Assembly: GCA_002780205.1 (NCBI GenBank)
Contig: PEVQ01000041.1
Coordinates: 1-13,076 of the forward strand
DNA from: Elusimicrobia bacterium CG06_land_8_20_14_3_00_38_11
GTDB lineage: Bacteria > Elusimicrobiota > UBA8919
Direction of reading: 5' to 3'
Length of the DNA stretch: 13,076 bases
Part shown: one piece after another, positions 12,305 to 13,076 of the stretch
Layout: each line of letters begins with the position of its first letter
How positions within the stretch are numbered: the first letter of the stretch is position 1
Translations under genes and position numbers: made by a program
The notes under the pieces: generated by a model
Database searches by the model: none
Told to the model about the DNA's origin: nothing
What the model saw: only the letters and a program-made list of their open reading frames with translations

Positions 12305-13076
12305 TTATTTTTTATTTTTGATAATGTTCATTTCAAGCAGACGTCGTTTTTCATGTTCTATTTCTTTTTTCAAGATATTGGGGTCGGGCAATTGCAATTT
12401 ATACTTTGAAGCAAATATTTTATTGCTCATTCCCGCAAGTGCATATTCGGCAACAGTTTTTTTCTTATCCGAACAGAGAATAATACCCACGGGGTCATTT
12501 TCCCCGGTTAACTTTTCTTTGTCTTTCAAGTAATTTAAATAGAGGTTCATCTGCCCCGCATCCGCATGACTGAACTCTCCGATTTTTAAGTCAATCGCCA
12601 CAAGACATTTTAATATTCTATGATAAAGAAGCAAATCAAGTCGGTAATGAGTGCCTTCAAGGGTAATTCTTTTCTGACGGGCGACAAAAGTAAATCCAAT
12701 CCCTAATTCAAGAAGAAAATGTTCCAGATGTTTTATAAGCGCTTCCTCCAATTGAGATTCCGAATATTCATCTTTCAGTCCAAGAAATTCTAAAATATAC
12801 GGGTCTTTAATTTCGTCTTCCGGTTTCAGTATTATTGGTTTTTGATGTGCTTTGTCAATAACCGCCATCTTATGTTTGGACAATGCTGTCCTTTCGTAAA
12901 GCATAGATTGTATTTGCCTGTCTAATTGTCTGACCGACCAGTTACCACTGATACATTCCGACTCATAGAATTTCCGTTCGTGATGCTCTTCAAGACGCAT
13001 AAGTAAACAATAATGTGACCAGGAAAGAGGAAATTTTGCACCCAATGTGTGCGGAATTTCAGATTGGCTAGACAGT
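12305..13076 (-). CDS. YhcG/DUF1016-family PDDEXK nuclease-domain protein (C-terminal part, runs off the right edge)
   Basis: The frame is open from the right edge to a TAA at 12305, giving 256 visible residues; the N-terminal helix-turn-helix-like DUF1016 domain lies outside the window. Visible are LSWSHYCLLMRLEEHHERKF, NWSVRQLDRQIQSMLYERTA, then the nuclease fold with THYRLDLLLYHR (first acidic residue), LVAIDLKIGEF (D-x-K) and GQMNLYLNYL, and later VGIILCSDKKKTVAEYAL. All are typical of the family, a PDDEXK group often found with restriction systems and mobile elements and of uncertain biological role. An internal TTG at 13045 is not a start, since homology continues upstream. It sits 18 bases before gyrA on the same strand, and gyrA's ribosome site is in that gap, so co-transcription is likely. 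Confidence 0.88.
   Translation of the reverse strand, partial: LSSQSEIPHTLGAKFPLSWSHYCLLMRLEEHHERKFYESECISGNWSVRQLDRQIQSMLYERTALSKHKMAVIDKAHQKPIILKPEDEIKDPYILEFLGLKDEYSESQLEEALIKHLEHFLLELGIGFTFVARQKRITLEGTHYRLDLLLYHRILKCLVAIDLKIGEFSHADAGQMNLYLNYLKDKEKLTGENDPVGIILCSDKKKTVAEYALAGMSNKIFASKYKLQLPDPNILKKEIEHEKRRLLEMNIIKNKK

Noticed and set aside
13045..13076. A complete 246-residue protein starting at the TTG at 13045
   Set aside because: The frame stays open to the window edge, and DUF1016 similarity requires upstream residues, so the gene is partial.

Overview
The window is a compact, AT-rich bacterial stretch in which all fourteen recognisable genes lie on the minus strand, so transcription runs from high to low coordinates. 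Two genes run off the edges: a YhcG-type nuclease at the right and a radical SAM protein at the left. Gaps are short and several genes overlap by a few bases, as in streamlined anaerobes and uncultured candidate phyla. The RtcB-archease pair, tandem YibE/F proteins, a NifX-like cluster-binding protein, an FmdB zinc ribbon and a Fur regulator starting with a Trp/Cys-rich tail would fit an uncultured anaerobe (for example Omnitrophota-like). That placement is inference only; no rRNA or tRNA is present.

Right to left: the C-terminal part of a DUF1016/YhcG PDDEXK protein (12305-13076); then gyrA (8501-12286), interrupted in frame by a 392-residue intein (10622-11797) that carries an HNH homing endonuclease; then archease (8104-8517, overlapping the gyrA end by 17 nt), rtcB (6698-8092) and serS (5379-6641). 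A second tight cluster follows: a BON-like small protein (4971-5327), a YjbQ/UPF0047 protein (4555-4974), a YfcE-type metallophosphoesterase (4071-4553) and two tandem YibE/F membrane proteins (2998-4071 and 1893-2996), all joined by overlaps or 1-nt gaps.

The left end is metal-related: fur (1332-1781) has a near-consensus promoter with a Fur box just downstream of the -10. It is followed by a 27-bp near-perfect palindrome in front of a NifX/NifB-like protein (876-1238), then an FmdB zinc ribbon (406-618) and the start of a COG0731-type radical SAM enzyme (1-222). Two non-coding inverted-repeat elements interrupt this part. The one at 239-392 has the anatomy of a MITE: perfect 10-bp terminal inverted repeats flanked by a perfect 8-bp direct repeat.

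The most notable feature is the GyrA intein. It splits the protein between GNFG and SVDGD, 11 residues before the DNA-cleaving tyrosine, so unspliced gyrase should be inactive. Its endonuclease part joins an HNH core to four ~21-residue W-K-N/D-P-x-Y-R-E repeats. The host GyrA also starts with a ~50-residue extension bearing an AT-hook-like PRGRPRK motif.
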